DNA of 55,488 nt from Streptomyces malaysiense (lineage in GTDB: Bacteria; Actinomycetota; Actinomycetes; Streptomycetales; Streptomycetaceae). Below are positions 1-7,960 of the stretch, piece by piece. A model generated the notes under the pieces. It was not told the origin of the DNA. It saw only the letters and a list, made by a program, of their open reading frames with translations, and did not search any database. A program made the translations under genes and the position numbers. The stretch is taken from NCBI RefSeq assembly GCF_000980885.2, contig NZ_LBDA02000041.1, forward strand, positions 1 through 55,488, given 5' to 3'. Each line of letters starts with the position of its first letter. The first letter of the stretch is position 1.

Positions 1-296
1 AGGGCCTGGGGGATATGGCCGGCGACGGCTCCGGCGAGCATCGCGGGCACGATGCCCGCGGCGGCGAACAGCAGGCCGGTGCGCCAGGCGACGTTGCCGT
101 CCCGGGCGTGTCCGGTCAGCGCGGTGACGGAGGTGAGGGTGACGATGACCAGGCTGGCCGTCGTCGCCTGGGCCGTGGTGAATCCGAGGAGGTAGATCAG
201 GGCGGGGACGGCGAGGACGCTGCCGCCCCCGCCGAGACCGCCCAGGGCCAGGCCCACGACGGCGCCGGCGACGAGCGCGAGGATCAGAGTGGTCAT
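1..296 (-). CDS. TauE/SafE family sulfite/sulfur anion permease, N-terminal part
   Basis: The first 98 codons are visible; the rest lies beyond the window edge. The protein opens with a hydrophobic helix that runs into the glycine-rich signature GLGGGGSVLAVPALIYLLG (about residues 18-36), typical of the TauE/SafE (DUF81) family of membrane exporters or importers of sulfite, thiosulfate and related anions. Two further membrane segments follow. The ATG overlaps the stop of the upstream rhodanese remnant as ATGA, so translation is coupled. Its place downstream of persulfide and sulfide genes suggests it moves the sulfite or thiosulfate they produce (inference from context). Confidence 0.85.
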   Translation of the reverse strand, partial: MTTLILALVAGAVVGLALGGLGGGGSVLAVPALIYLLGFTTAQATTASLVIVTLTSVTALTGHARDGNVAWRTGLLFAAAGIVPAMLAGAVAGHIPQA

Positions 297-487
297 GCTA
301 TGGAACCGCTGTTCCCGCGCACGTCCACGACCGGGTGCCCGGCGGCGGCCCACGCCCGCATGCCACCCTCGACATCCGCCACCACCGCCCCACGCCCGGC
401 CGGCAGCGCCGCGGCCCGCCGGGAGCGCGTGCGCCGGACGGACTCGGCGACGGCGGCACGGTACGCGCCGCTGGGCAAGGGGGACAT
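293..487 (-). pseudogene. Rhodanese-like remnant lacking the active-site cysteine
   Basis: A 64-residue frame with a plausible ribosome site (GAGAGG) ahead of the ATG at 487. The second half reads like the C-terminal half of a single-domain rhodanese: RSRRAAAL, then VADVEGGMRAW and AAGHPVVDVRGNSGSIA. The N-terminal half of the fold and the catalytic CxxGxRS loop are absent; the corresponding stretch reads SVRRTRSRR with no cysteine. A functional family member has about 100-130 residues. It sits between the persulfide hydrolase gene and the TauE/SafE gene and still couples to the latter, so it may persist only to keep translation of the permease running. A small regulatory protein is the alternative. 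Confidence 0.65.
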
Positions 488-537
488 CACACGACCTCTC
501 GGGAAAACGGATGGATCGGCACTGGTGAGGGAGCGGG

Positions 538-1896
538 TCACTCGGTGACCACGGTCAGTCCGGCCGCGGTGGCGGAGTCGAAACCGTCGTCCACGGCCAC
601 CACGTCCCGGCCCGACGCGTGCAGCAGGGAGGCGGCGATGCCGGCCCGCATGCCGCCCGCGCAGTGCACCCAGACGGTGCCCGCCGGTACCTCGCCGAGC
701 CGCTTGTGCAACTGGTGGACCGGGATGTGGACGGAGCCCTCGATGTGCCCGGCCGCGCGCTCGGAATCGCGGCGCACGTCCAGGACGACGACGCCGTCCG
801 TGCCGCGCTCGGCAAGGCCGGCGAACGTGGAGCGGGGGAAGGAGACGAGATCCTCGCCCTCGGGTACCCACTCCTCGGGCGCGCCGGTGGCCGCGGCGGC
901 CGGCCGGTCGATGCCCACCCGGACCAGCTCGCGCTGGGCGGCGGCCAGTTGCTCGGGGGACTCCGCGAGCAGCGTGACCGGCTTGCCCCACGGGATCAGC
1001 CACGCCAGATACGTGGCGATCTTGCCCTCGGCCTCGAAGTTGAAGGATCCGGCGACATGGCCCTCGGCGAACGCGACCCGGTTGCGCAGGTCCACGACCC
1101 ACTCGCCGGCCGCGAGCCGGGACGCGATCTCCCGGGCGTCGGCGACGGCCGGCGCCGTGAGGTCCACCGGCGCGGGGCCCGCCGCGTTGGCCGGTCCCAT
1201 GTGGGTGTAGTAGGCGGGGATGTCGTCGAGCTCCGCGAGCAGCCGGGCGACGAAGGAGTCGACGTCCGTGGTGAGCGCGGTGTTGGCCGACTTCTCCTTG
1301 CCGATGGTGGTGGTGTCGCCCTCGGCCTGCGCGGAGGAGCAGAAGCTGCCGAAGCCGTGCGTGGGCAGTACCGACGTCTCGTCCGGCAGCTCGGCGGCCA
1401 GGCGGTGGGCGGAGGCGTGCTGGGCGCGGGCCAGCTGCTCGGTCAGCCGGGGCTCGACCAGATCGGGCCGGCCCACGGTGCCGATCAGCAGGGAACCGCC
1501 GGTGAACGCGGCCACCGGACGGTCCTGCTCCAGCAGGACGTAGGAGGTGTGGTGCGGGGTGTGCCCGGGGGTGGCGACCGCGCGCAGGCCGAGCCCGTCG
1601 TCCACGGTGACCGTGTCGCCGTCGGCCACCGGTACCCGTGCGAACGACACCCGCGCACCGGCCGGTACCAGGTAGGCGGCGCCCGTCATCCGGGCCAGCT
1701 CCAGGCCGCCGGTGACGTAGTCGTTGTGGATGTGGGTCTCCACCACGTGGGTGATCCGCACGCCACGTCGCACCGCCGCCGCCAGCACCTGGTCGACGTC
1801 GCGCGGCGGGTCGACCGCCACGGCGGTCCGCCGGCCACCGGCCAGGTAGCTGCGGTTGCCGAGACCTTCGAGCTCGATGGTGTCGATGAAGAACAC
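538..1896 (-). CDS. Metallo-beta-lactamase fold protein fused to two rhodanese domains (persulfide dioxygenase/CstB-like)
   Basis: 452 residues. The metallo-beta-lactamase domain covers about 1-240, with THIHNDY at 54-60 and GHTPHH at 111-116. A first rhodanese domain (about 253-333) has no catalytic cysteine. A second (about 357-440) carries Cys412 in HCAGGMRAG. Relatives oxidise glutathione or other low-molecular-weight persulfides to sulfite and pass sulfur to thiosulfate. Two usual metal ligands look altered: the last His of HxHxDH is Tyr60, and the Asp of the FTGD motif is Gly134 (FTGGSLL). From memory these changes occur across an actinobacterial subgroup, so the chemistry may differ from ETHE1. 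The promoter region holds two CsoR-type palindromes, which points to persulfide-responsive derepression. Confidence 0.85.
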   Translation of the reverse strand: MFFIDTIELEGLGNRSYLAGGRRTAVAVDPPRDVDQVLAAAVRRGVRITHVVETHIHNDYVTGGLELARMTGAAYLVPAGARVSFARVPVADGDTVTVDDGLGLRAVATPGHTPHHTSYVLLEQDRPVAAFTGGSLLIGTVGRPDLVEPRLTEQLARAQHASAHRLAAELPDETSVLPTHGFGSFCSSAQAEGDTTTIGKEKSANTALTTDVDSFVARLLAELDDIPAYYTHMGPANAAGPAPVDLTAPAVADAREIASRLAAGEWVVDLRNRVAFAEGHVAGSFNFEAEGKIATYLAWLIPWGKPVTLLAESPEQLAAAQRELVRVGIDRPAAAATGAPEEWVPEGEDLVSFPRSTFAGLAERGTDGVVVLDVRRDSERAAGHIEGSVHIPVHQLHKRLGEVPAGTVWVHCAGGMRAGIAASLLHASGRDVVAVDDGFDSATAAGLTVVTE

Positions 1897-1915
1897 GGAG
1901 ACGTTCCCTTCGATG

Positions 1916-1934
1916 ATTACCCCCCGGGGTATAT
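1916..1934. promoter_or_regulatory. CsoR/CstR-type operator, proximal to the persulfide gene
   Basis: ATTACCCCCCGGGGTATAT is an imperfect palindrome 20 bp upstream of the ATG at 1896. The TACCCC/GGGGTA half-sites are the known pattern for CsoR-family repressors (copper CsoR, persulfide CstR). With sulfide-oxidising genes on both sides a persulfide sensor is more likely than a copper sensor. No regulator gene is visible here. Confidence 0.75.
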
Positions 1935-1951
1935 GTGGACCATAACACGAG

Positions 1952-1965
1952 TACCCCCGGGGGTA
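1952..1965. promoter_or_regulatory. CsoR/CstR-type operator, perfect 14-bp palindrome
   Basis: TACCCCCGGGGGTA reads the same on both strands. It lies about 20 bp from the first box, between the persulfide gene start and the end of the quinone oxidoreductase gene, so two repressor tetramers could bind side by side. Confidence 0.8.
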
Positions 1966-2044
1966 TTCCGTACGCGTGTGGGTGCCGTGCGGACGGGACC
2001 CGGGCCGGGCCGTTTTTGCTGGTGACGGGGCCCGGCCCCGGGCC

Positions 2045-3274
2045 TCAGAGGCGGCCGGTGAGCATGCCGTGCCAGTAGATCTGCGGCAGCAGATACCGCT
2101 TGAAGACCCACATGTCCCGCCGTTCCTTGAAGGTGTCGATCAGCGGGAAGGTCGGCCGGGGCGTCAGGTCGTAGTCGAACTCGGCGAGCAGCATCCGGTC
2201 GCGGGCGGTCACCAGCGGGCAGGACGTGTAGCCGTCGTACCGGTGCGCCGGTGTCCGGCCGCTCATCGCGTCGAGCAGGTTGGCGGCCACCACAGGGGCC
2301 TGCTTGCGCACCGCCGCACCGGTCTTCGAGGTCGGCAGGGCGGCCACGTCGCCGAGCGCGAACACCTCCGGATACCGGGGGTGCCGCAGCGTGTGCTTGT
2401 CGGCGGCGACGAAGCCCAGCGGGGTGGCGGGGTCGGCGAGCGGGCTCCGCTTCACCCAGTCGGGCGCGCTCTGCGGGGGTACGGCGTGCAGGAGGTCGTA
2501 TCCGATGATCTCCTCGCGGCCGCTCGCGTGGTCGGTGACGGTGATCTCGCGGCGGTCGCCGTCGACGGCGGTCATCTCCGACCGCAGCCGCACCTCGATG
2601 CCGTACCGCTCGGCCACCCGCTCCAGGACGCGGCCCCACTCGGGCACCTTGAACAGGGTGGCGTCGGGGATCACGAGGATGATCCGGATGCGGTCCAGCA
2701 CCCGCCGCCTGCGCCAGTGGTCGGCGGCCAGGTAGGCGATCTTCTGCGGCGCCCCGCCGCACTTCAGCGGCGTGGCCGGGTGGGTGAAGACGGCCGTGCC
2801 GGAGCGCATGTTCCTGATCAGCTCCCAGGTGCGCGGGGCGTACTCGGGCGCGTAGTTGCTGGCCACCCGGTCGTGCCCCACCGCCTCGGCGAGGCCCGGC
2901 ACGGCGTCCCAGTCCAGTTGCAGGCCGGGGGCCATGACCAGGTACTCGTAGGTGAGTTCGGCGCCGCCGGTGAGGGTGATCGTCCGTGTGTCGGGGTCGA
3001 CGGCGAGGGCGTGCCGGCGTATCCAGCGCACCCCGTCCGGTATCACGGAGGCCTCGGCGCGGCGAGTGCTGCGCAGGGCTGCCTGTCCGCCGCCGACCAG
3101 GGTCCACAGGGGTTGGTACCAGTGGCTGTCGGACGGTTCGACGAGCGTGATGTCGGTGACGCCCGCGCGGCGCAGCCGGGCGGCGACGCTGATTCCCGCG
3201 CTGCCGCCGCCGACGATGGCCACGCGATGCCGGCCGGTGATCGTCTCGGTGCCGGGTGTGGGGCTTGCGACCAT
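2045..3274 (-). CDS. sqr: Sulfide:quinone oxidoreductase-like FAD flavoprotein
   Basis: 409 residues. An N-terminal FAD-binding Rossmann motif VGGGSAGIS (21-29) is followed by HWYQPLWTLVGGG, typical of the SQR/FCSD family. Cys172 in PLKCGGAPQK and Cys352 in YTSCPLV match the two redox cysteines that carry the sulfane sulfur bridge in type II SQR. The second FAD contact FALGDVAALPTSKTGAAVRKQAP is present. A C-terminal amphipathic tail (FKRYLLPQIYWHGML) would sit on the membrane. The enzyme oxidises sulfide, feeds electrons to menaquinone and hands a persulfide to an acceptor, which the neighbouring persulfide/rhodanese protein would process. ATG at 3274 is preceded by AAGGAA. Confidence 0.88.
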   Translation of the reverse strand: MVASPTPGTETITGRHRVAIVGGGSAGISVAARLRRAGVTDITLVEPSDSHWYQPLWTLVGGGQAALRSTRRAEASVIPDGVRWIRRHALAVDPDTRTITLTGGAELTYEYLVMAPGLQLDWDAVPGLAEAVGHDRVASNYAPEYAPRTWELIRNMRSGTAVFTHPATPLKCGGAPQKIAYLAADHWRRRRVLDRIRIILVIPDATLFKVPEWGRVLERVAERYGIEVRLRSEMTAVDGDRREITVTDHASGREEIIGYDLLHAVPPQSAPDWVKRSPLADPATPLGFVAADKHTLRHPRYPEVFALGDVAALPTSKTGAAVRKQAPVVAANLLDAMSGRTPAHRYDGYTSCPLVTARDRMLLAEFDYDLTPRPTFPLIDTFKERRDMWVFKRYLLPQIYWHGMLTGRL

Positions 3275-3372
3275 GGCTGGATTCCTTCCTGTGCCGGCCC
3301 GGAGGCCGTCGGGTCGAGGGCTGTGCCGGTGTGCGGGGCCGTCCGCACACCCCGTTTGGTTGTCTCCTCAAA

Positions 3373-3386
3373 TACCCCGGGGGGTG
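3373..3386. promoter_or_regulatory. CsoR/CstR-type operator upstream of the quinone oxidoreductase gene
   Basis: TACCCCGGGGGGTG is a slightly degenerate copy of the box found at 1952-1965. It lies about 100 bp upstream of the oxidoreductase start, so both transcription units of the sulfide module probably answer to one repressor. Confidence 0.65.
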
Positions 3387-3424
3387 TCCGTGACCGAAGC
3401 TATGACGGTCCCGCCGGGACGGTC

Positions 3425-3444
3425 AAATACCCCAACGGGTATTT
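3425..3444. promoter_or_regulatory. CsoR/CstR-type operator with 8-bp perfect arms
   Basis: AAATACCC, spacer CAAC, GGGTATTT. The half-sites match the other three boxes. It sits between the oxidoreductase gene (minus) and the small plus-strand gene at 3564, so it could serve either direction. Confidence 0.7.
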
Positions 3445-3563
3445 GCCTGAGAGGTAAGTCCGGGTCCGCGCGGGCCCCTCCGTAGGCCCGTGCGAGGGGC
3501 TGCGGCGGCGCGCCGCGCGAGGCGAACGCCCCCTGGCCGCACGGGCGTCGTAGCGTCCGGGGC

Positions 3564-4007
3564 GTGCGTGTGCGGGGCGAGGAACCGAGGCCGCCGACGA
3601 GCGCCCGTCCTGCCTGGACGGGTCTCCTCGTCGCCGCGCTCGTCTGCGCCGTCCTCACCGCCGCGCTCGGCGGCTGCCCGCGCATGCGGGCCCTCGCCGG
3701 GTCCGCCGTCGACGCCTCCCACCGGCCCCTCGCCGCGGCCGGGCCCCGGGTCGTGGCCGGAGCCCGGAACGCGGCCGCGCTCCGGGCCGTGACCGCGCGG
3801 ACGCGGGAGACGGCGGGCCCTCGCTGCCATGGCGACGGCCCGGCCATCGCGGTGACCCCGGCACCTGTCCCCGGTCCGCGCGCCCACGCGTACGTCTCGA
3901 ACGGCACGCACCGGGGACCGCGCGCGAGCGCCCCGCCGCCGGCCCCGGAGCCGCCGTCGCCCCGGCGGCTGCCCGACGGCCGTCCGGAACCGCCGCTCAG
4001 GGTCTAG
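3564..4007 (+). CDS. Small membrane-anchored or secreted protein of unknown function
   Basis: 147 residues from a GTG. One hydrophobic segment (WTGLLVAALVCAVLTAAL, about 18-35) is followed by Cys38, then by an Ala/Pro/Arg-rich tail that ends in a proline-rich stretch. Third-position GC is high through the first 100 codons, which supports coding, but there is no recognisable domain and no clear ribosome site. The segment could be a signal anchor. A sequencing-frame shadow cannot be excluded, although the opposite-strand frames look no better. Confidence 0.45.
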   Translation: MRVRGEEPRPPTSARPAWTGLLVAALVCAVLTAALGGCPRMRALAGSAVDASHRPLAAAGPRVVAGARNAAALRAVTARTRETAGPRCHGDGPAIAVTPAPVPGPRAHAYVSNGTHRGPRASAPPPAPEPPSPRRLPDGRPEPPLRV

Positions 4008-4095
4008 GGAGTCCCCGGCCGCGCGCGTCCCCGGGGCGCCCGCCAGGCCGCCGTGCTTCCCCCGAAATCCCCTGCGGCACACCAAGGAACTTCCC

Positions 4096-5163
4096 ATGCC
4101 CGCTCGCTTTGCCCGCGGCGGCCGACTGTCCGGTGGGATCCACCGGCGTCTCGGCCCGGCCGTCCTCGTCTGCTATCTGCTCGCCCTGCTCGTCCCCGGA
4201 CCCGGCACCCGGCTGCGCGAGACCGCGCTCGGCCTCTTCGGCCTGCGCCTCGACGTGTCCGCCGCCGCGCTGTTCGCCATCCTCTTCGCCGCCGCCTTCC
4301 AGGTACCGCCGGGACGCGCCCTGGCCGCCGTCCGGCAGCCGAAAGCCGTGCTCGCGGGCCTTGCCGCGCATCTGCTGACCGCCTTCGCCCTGGCGCCGGC
4401 CACCGCCCTGGTGCTGTACGGCGCCGGGCTGCGGGGACCGGCCGACGGTCTGTCCGCCGCCGTGGCGCTGGTCGCGGCGGCGCCCGTGGCCGCCGCCGCG
4501 ACGGTCTGGATCGGCCGCGACGGCGATGTCACCGCCCTGCTGGCCGTCGTGCTGCTCTCCGCCCTGCTCAGCCCGCTGACCATGCCCACGACGCTGGGCC
4601 TGCTCGGACACGTCCTGCCGTCGGCGGACCACACGGCGGCGCTGGTCGACACCGCGGCCGGTCAGGCGCGGGCGCTGCTCACCGGTGCCGTCGCCCTGCC
4701 CTGCGCGCTCGGACTGCTCACCCGAAGGCTCCTCCCCGCCGCCGTCGCCGGGCGCCTGCTCGCCGGGGCCCCGCTGGTGGCGATCGCGGCGATGCTCGCC
4801 CTGACCTACGTCAACGCCACCGCCGCGGTTCCCGTGCTGCGCCAGGAACCCTGGACGGTCGTCGGGCTCTGCGCCGTCGTGGGGTGGGGGGTGTGCCGGC
4901 TGGCCTTCCTCGCGGGTTCGCTCACCGCCCGCGCGCTGCGCCTGCCGTCCGCCGCGCGGGCCACGGTCACCCTGGCGTGCGGCATGAGCAATGTCAGCGT
5001 CAGCGCGGTCGTCGTCGTACAGGCGCTGCCGGGGCAGCCGCACGCGCTGCTGGTCGCCCTGGTGTACGGGCTGGCGCAGAAGGTCTCGGCCCGGCGTGCC
5101 GTCGCGAAGGGCGCCGTCGTGCCGTCGTACCGGAGGATCGGTGAGCGGCGTGCGCTCCGGTGA
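4096..5163 (+). CDS. BASS-family (bile acid:sodium symporter-like) transporter
   Basis: 355 residues, nearly all hydrophobic, with about nine membrane segments. The start HRRLGPAVLVCYLLALLVPG and the late stretch ATVTLACGMSNVSVSAVVVVQA resemble the paired crossover helices of the BASS/arsenical-resistance fold, where a conserved Asn in the second motif (here GMSN) lines the substrate site. Members move bile acids, pantoate, pyruvate or other organic anions with sodium; the substrate here cannot be told. AAGGAA precedes the ATG. It stands alone between the sulfide module and a secreted peptidase. Confidence 0.7.
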   Translation: MPARFARGGRLSGGIHRRLGPAVLVCYLLALLVPGPGTRLRETALGLFGLRLDVSAAALFAILFAAAFQVPPGRALAAVRQPKAVLAGLAAHLLTAFALAPATALVLYGAGLRGPADGLSAAVALVAAAPVAAAATVWIGRDGDVTALLAVVLLSALLSPLTMPTTLGLLGHVLPSADHTAALVDTAAGQARALLTGAVALPCALGLLTRRLLPAAVAGRLLAGAPLVAIAAMLALTYVNATAAVPVLRQEPWTVVGLCAVVGWGVCRLAFLAGSLTARALRLPSAARATVTLACGMSNVSVSAVVVVQALPGQPHALLVALVYGLAQKVSARRAVAKGAVVPSYRRIGERRALR

Positions 5164-5379
5164 TCCAGCGGCCCGCGGGCGAGCCGGCGAGGGGGCACAG
5201 CCGGGCGAGGGCGCACACCCGTAGGGGTTTATGAGGGCAAGTCGCCCCACGGGGGCGGGGGATGGTGCGGACGCCGCCCGCGATCCCTGGCGGACGCGCG
5301 GGCGCCTCTGGCATCATCCCCACGCACCACCTGCACAGTCGCCCCACAAGTCGTCCGGCCATTCGCAGGAGGCTCCCCC

Positions 5380-5877
5380 ATGAAGGTCCGCTCGGCCCTG
5401 ACCGCTCTCGCGCTGGTCGTCGCTCCCGGTGTCGCCGTCCTCGGCACCGCGACCGACGCCTTCGCGGTCACCAAGATCAGCAATGCCACCGCGACCCAGA
5501 TGTTCCGCGACGCGGGCATCACCTGGTCCTCCTCCGGTGGCTGCTCCGACCGCAACAACTCGACCTGTACGTCGTTCGACCAGCTCAACCTGGCCACCGC
5601 CCAGGGCGCCGTGACCCTCAAGCACGCCAGCGGCTGCGCCCTGAACATCACCGGCGGCACCGAGACCGGGCACGCCTCCGGCACGTACTCCCACTGGAAC
5701 GGCTACAAGCTCGACTACGGGAAGAACACCTGCATCACCAGCTACATCAAGAACAGCTTCACCTACTCCGGCCTGCGCGGCGACGGATACCCGATGTGGA
5801 CGGCTGCCTCCGGCAACGTCTACGCCGACGAGGGCACCCACTGGGACGCCCTGTACTACAGCTGCGGCGGCTGCTGA
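5380..5877 (+). CDS. Small secreted M15-like zinc peptidase (putative peptidoglycan peptidase)
   Basis: 165 residues. A Sec signal peptide (KVRS, hydrophobic core, cleavage after AFA at about 29) precedes a roughly 136-residue mature domain with six cysteines. I recognise the Zn-ligand pattern of M15 peptidases: His105-x-x-Gly108-x-x-x-Asp112 in SHWNGYKLD, then Glu151 and His154 in DEGTHWD, matching the ExxHW end motif. This gives the His/Asp/His metal set plus the catalytic Glu. M15 enzymes cut D-Ala-D-Ala or D-Ala-L-Ala bonds in peptidoglycan and also occur in phage endolysins. The family call rests on motif and order, not on overall similarity. Ribosome site GCAGGAGG is strong. Confidence 0.6.
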   Translation: MKVRSALTALALVVAPGVAVLGTATDAFAVTKISNATATQMFRDAGITWSSSGGCSDRNNSTCTSFDQLNLATAQGAVTLKHASGCALNITGGTETGHASGTYSHWNGYKLDYGKNTCITSYIKNSFTYSGLRGDGYPMWTAASGNVYADEGTHWDALYYSCGGC

Positions 5878-5881
5878 CACA

Positions 5882-5918
5882 GACACCGGCCGGTGTCCGG
5901 GCGACCGCCGTCGCCCGG
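5882..5918. terminator. Two adjacent GC-rich stem-loops between convergent genes
   Basis: GACACCGG/CCGGTGTC (5882-5897) is a perfect palindrome. It abuts a 9-bp stem CCGGGCGAC/GTCGCCCGG with a 4-nt loop (5897-5918). They lie between the secreted peptidase (+) and the gluconokinase (-) and can serve both. Confidence 0.7.
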
Positions 5919-5947
5919 GTCCGCCCGACCCTCCCGGCCCGGCCCGT

Positions 5948-6493
5948 TCAGCGCCCGCCGGCGTCGTCCGCCGCCTCGGCCATGAGGTCCAGGACCGCCT
6001 CGACGACGACCCCGGGAGCCGGACCCGCGTCCACGGCGCCGCCCCGCTCGTCGGCCTCCAGCGGTTCCAGCGTCGCCTCCTGCGACTCCAGCAGGGCGCG
6101 CGGCATGAAGTGACCGGAGCGCTCGCTCATCCGCCGCCCCACCTCCTCGTGCCGGGCCGTCAGATGCACGAAGAAGGCGTCCGGGCAGGCCGCCCGCAGC
6201 ACGTCCCGGTAGCGGCGGCGCAGCGCCGAGCAGGGCACCACACCGCCGGTCGCCGCGCGGTCGCGTTCGCGCAGCCAGCGGCCGATCGCCTCCAGCCAGG
6301 CCCCCCGGTCGGCATCCGTCAGCGGCACGCCCGCCGACATCTTGGCGACGCTCTCGGGGGAGTGGAAGTCGTCCGCCTCCGCGAACGGAACACCCAGTCG
6401 TCGCGCCAGCAGCCGGGCCACGGTGCTCTTGCCCACCCCGGACACCCCGATCACGACGACGCACGGCGGACACCGTCCAGGGTCACCGCGCAC
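5948..6493 (-). CDS. gntK: Gluconokinase
   Basis: 181 residues, close to the usual 165-180. The P-loop GVSGVGKST spans 16-24, and the substrate-side motif ADDFHSPESVAKMSAGVPLTD matches gluconate kinases. VPCSALRRRYRDVLR and SGHFMPRALLESQEATLEPLE are also family hallmarks. It phosphorylates gluconate to 6-phosphogluconate. It lies 18 bp downstream of the G6PD-like gene in the same direction, so the two feed the same pentose-phosphate intermediate. GTG start; an internal GTG nearer the P-loop is less likely. Confidence 0.92.
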   Translation of the reverse strand: MRGDPGRCPPCVVVIGVSGVGKSTVARLLARRLGVPFAEADDFHSPESVAKMSAGVPLTDADRGAWLEAIGRWLRERDRAATGGVVPCSALRRRYRDVLRAACPDAFFVHLTARHEEVGRRMSERSGHFMPRALLESQEATLEPLEADERGGAVDAGPAPGVVVEAVLDLMAEAADDAGGR

Positions 6494-6511
6494 CGGACCG
6501 CCCCCGCCCGT

Positions 6512-7960
6512 TCACGGCCGGCCTTCGCCGGCCGCCGTACCCGTCACCGTCTCCTCGTGCAGCAGTGCCTCCCTGGTCACCGGGCCGGGCCCGTACGTGT
6601 GCCGGGGCGCCGGGCCGTCCGAGCCCGCCGGGTACTCCTCCAGGGGCACGAGGTCCTGCTCCCACGCCGTGAGCACCGGGGTGAGCACCCGCCAGGCCTG
6701 CTCCGCCTCGTCACCGCGGATCGACAGGGCCGGATCACCCCGCAGAACGTCCAGCAACAGCCTTCCGTAAGGCGGGAGTTCGGCGGGCTCCGGCTCGGCG
6801 GACAGCTGCAGTTCGGTGAGCTGCCCGGCCCGCGCGCCCGTGCCCATCAGCTCCAGGGCCAGGCCCTCCGGTTCGAGGCCGAAGCGCAGCACGTTGGGCT
6901 CCACCTCCCCGGTGTGCCCGAACGGCAGATGCGGCACGGGCCGGAACCGCACCGCGACCTCCTTGCGGTCCACCCGCAGCCCCTTGCCGCTGCGCAGCCG
7001 GAACGTGGTGCCCGCCCACCGCCAGTTGTCCAGCTCCAGCTCCACCTCGGCGAAGGTCTCGGTGCCGCGGCCGGGGTCCACGCCCTCCTCGCCGGTGTAC
7101 GAGGGCACGTCGCGGTCCTCGATCCGGCCCGCGGTGTAGCGGGCGCGGCGGGTGCGGTGCAGCACGTCGTACTCGGTCAGCGGCCGCACGGAGCGCAGCA
7201 CGTCGACCTTGCGGTCCCGCAGATCCCGTTCACCCAGGGTGACCGGCGGTTCCATGGCGACGAGGCAGAGCACCTGGAGGAGATGGTTCTGCACCATGTC
7301 CTTCAGGGCCCCGACCCGGTCGTAGTAGCCGGCCCGGCCCTCCAGCGCGAGGCTCTCGTCCCAGACGATCTCCACCTCGGCGATGTGGGTGCTGTTCCAC
7401 AGCGGCTCCAGCACCCGGTTGGCGAGCCTGCTGCCCAGTACGTTCTGCACCGTGGTCATGGCCAGGAAGTGGTCCACCCGGAACACCGCCTGCTCCGGCA
7501 CCAGTTCGGCCAGGCGGGCGTTCAACTCGCGTGCGCTGTCCAGGTCTTCGCCGAACGGCTTCTCCAGGACGATCCTGCTGCCGGCCGGCAGGCCCGCCGA
7601 GCGCAGCGCGGAGACCACCTGGGGGAAGAGCGAGGGCGGCAGCGCCAGGTACAGCGCCACCGGCTCGGCGCCGTCGACCAGTGCCCGGACGTCCTCCTGG
7701 TCGGTGACATCGGCCCGTCGGTAGTGCGCCGACTCCACGACCGCCCGCCGGGCCTCCGCCGGGATGCCGGCGCCCTGCCGGTCGAGCCAGTCGGTGATCC
7801 ATTCCCGGAACCGCTCCGTGGTCAGCTCCTCGCGGCTCGCCCCGGTCAGCCGGAACCCGTCGCCGAGGTGCCCCGCGGCGTGCAGGGCGGCGAGGGCCGG
7901 CATGAGGAAGCGCCCGCTGAGATCGCCTGTCGCGCCCAGGACGACCAGATGCCCGATCAC
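6512..7960 (-). CDS. zwf: Glucose-6-phosphate dehydrogenase-like protein with altered active-site motif
   Basis: 482 residues. The NADP-binding motif GATGDLSGR starts at residue 9, and EKPFGEDL (133-140) and the C-terminal G6PD domain are present. The family signature RIDHYLGKE reads RVDHFLAMT (161-169): the catalytic-region Asp163-His164 pair is kept, but the substrate-phosphate Lys is replaced by Met168. It may be a paralogue with changed specificity or low activity; I recall similar variants in other streptomycetes. GTG start overlaps the stop of the GH15 gene as GTGA. With gluconokinase downstream and a lactonase divergent, it forms an oxidative pentose-phosphate set. Confidence 0.85.
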   Translation of the reverse strand: MIGHLVVLGATGDLSGRFLMPALAALHAAGHLGDGFRLTGASREELTTERFREWITDWLDRQGAGIPAEARRAVVESAHYRRADVTDQEDVRALVDGAEPVALYLALPPSLFPQVVSALRSAGLPAGSRIVLEKPFGEDLDSARELNARLAELVPEQAVFRVDHFLAMTTVQNVLGSRLANRVLEPLWNSTHIAEVEIVWDESLALEGRAGYYDRVGALKDMVQNHLLQVLCLVAMEPPVTLGERDLRDRKVDVLRSVRPLTEYDVLHRTRRARYTAGRIEDRDVPSYTGEEGVDPGRGTETFAEVELELDNWRWAGTTFRLRSGKGLRVDRKEVAVRFRPVPHLPFGHTGEVEPNVLRFGLEPEGLALELMGTGARAGQLTELQLSAEPEPAELPPYGRLLLDVLRGDPALSIRGDEAEQAWRVLTPVLTAWEQDLVPLEEYPAGSDGPAPRHTYGPGPVTREALLHEETVTGTAAGEGRP

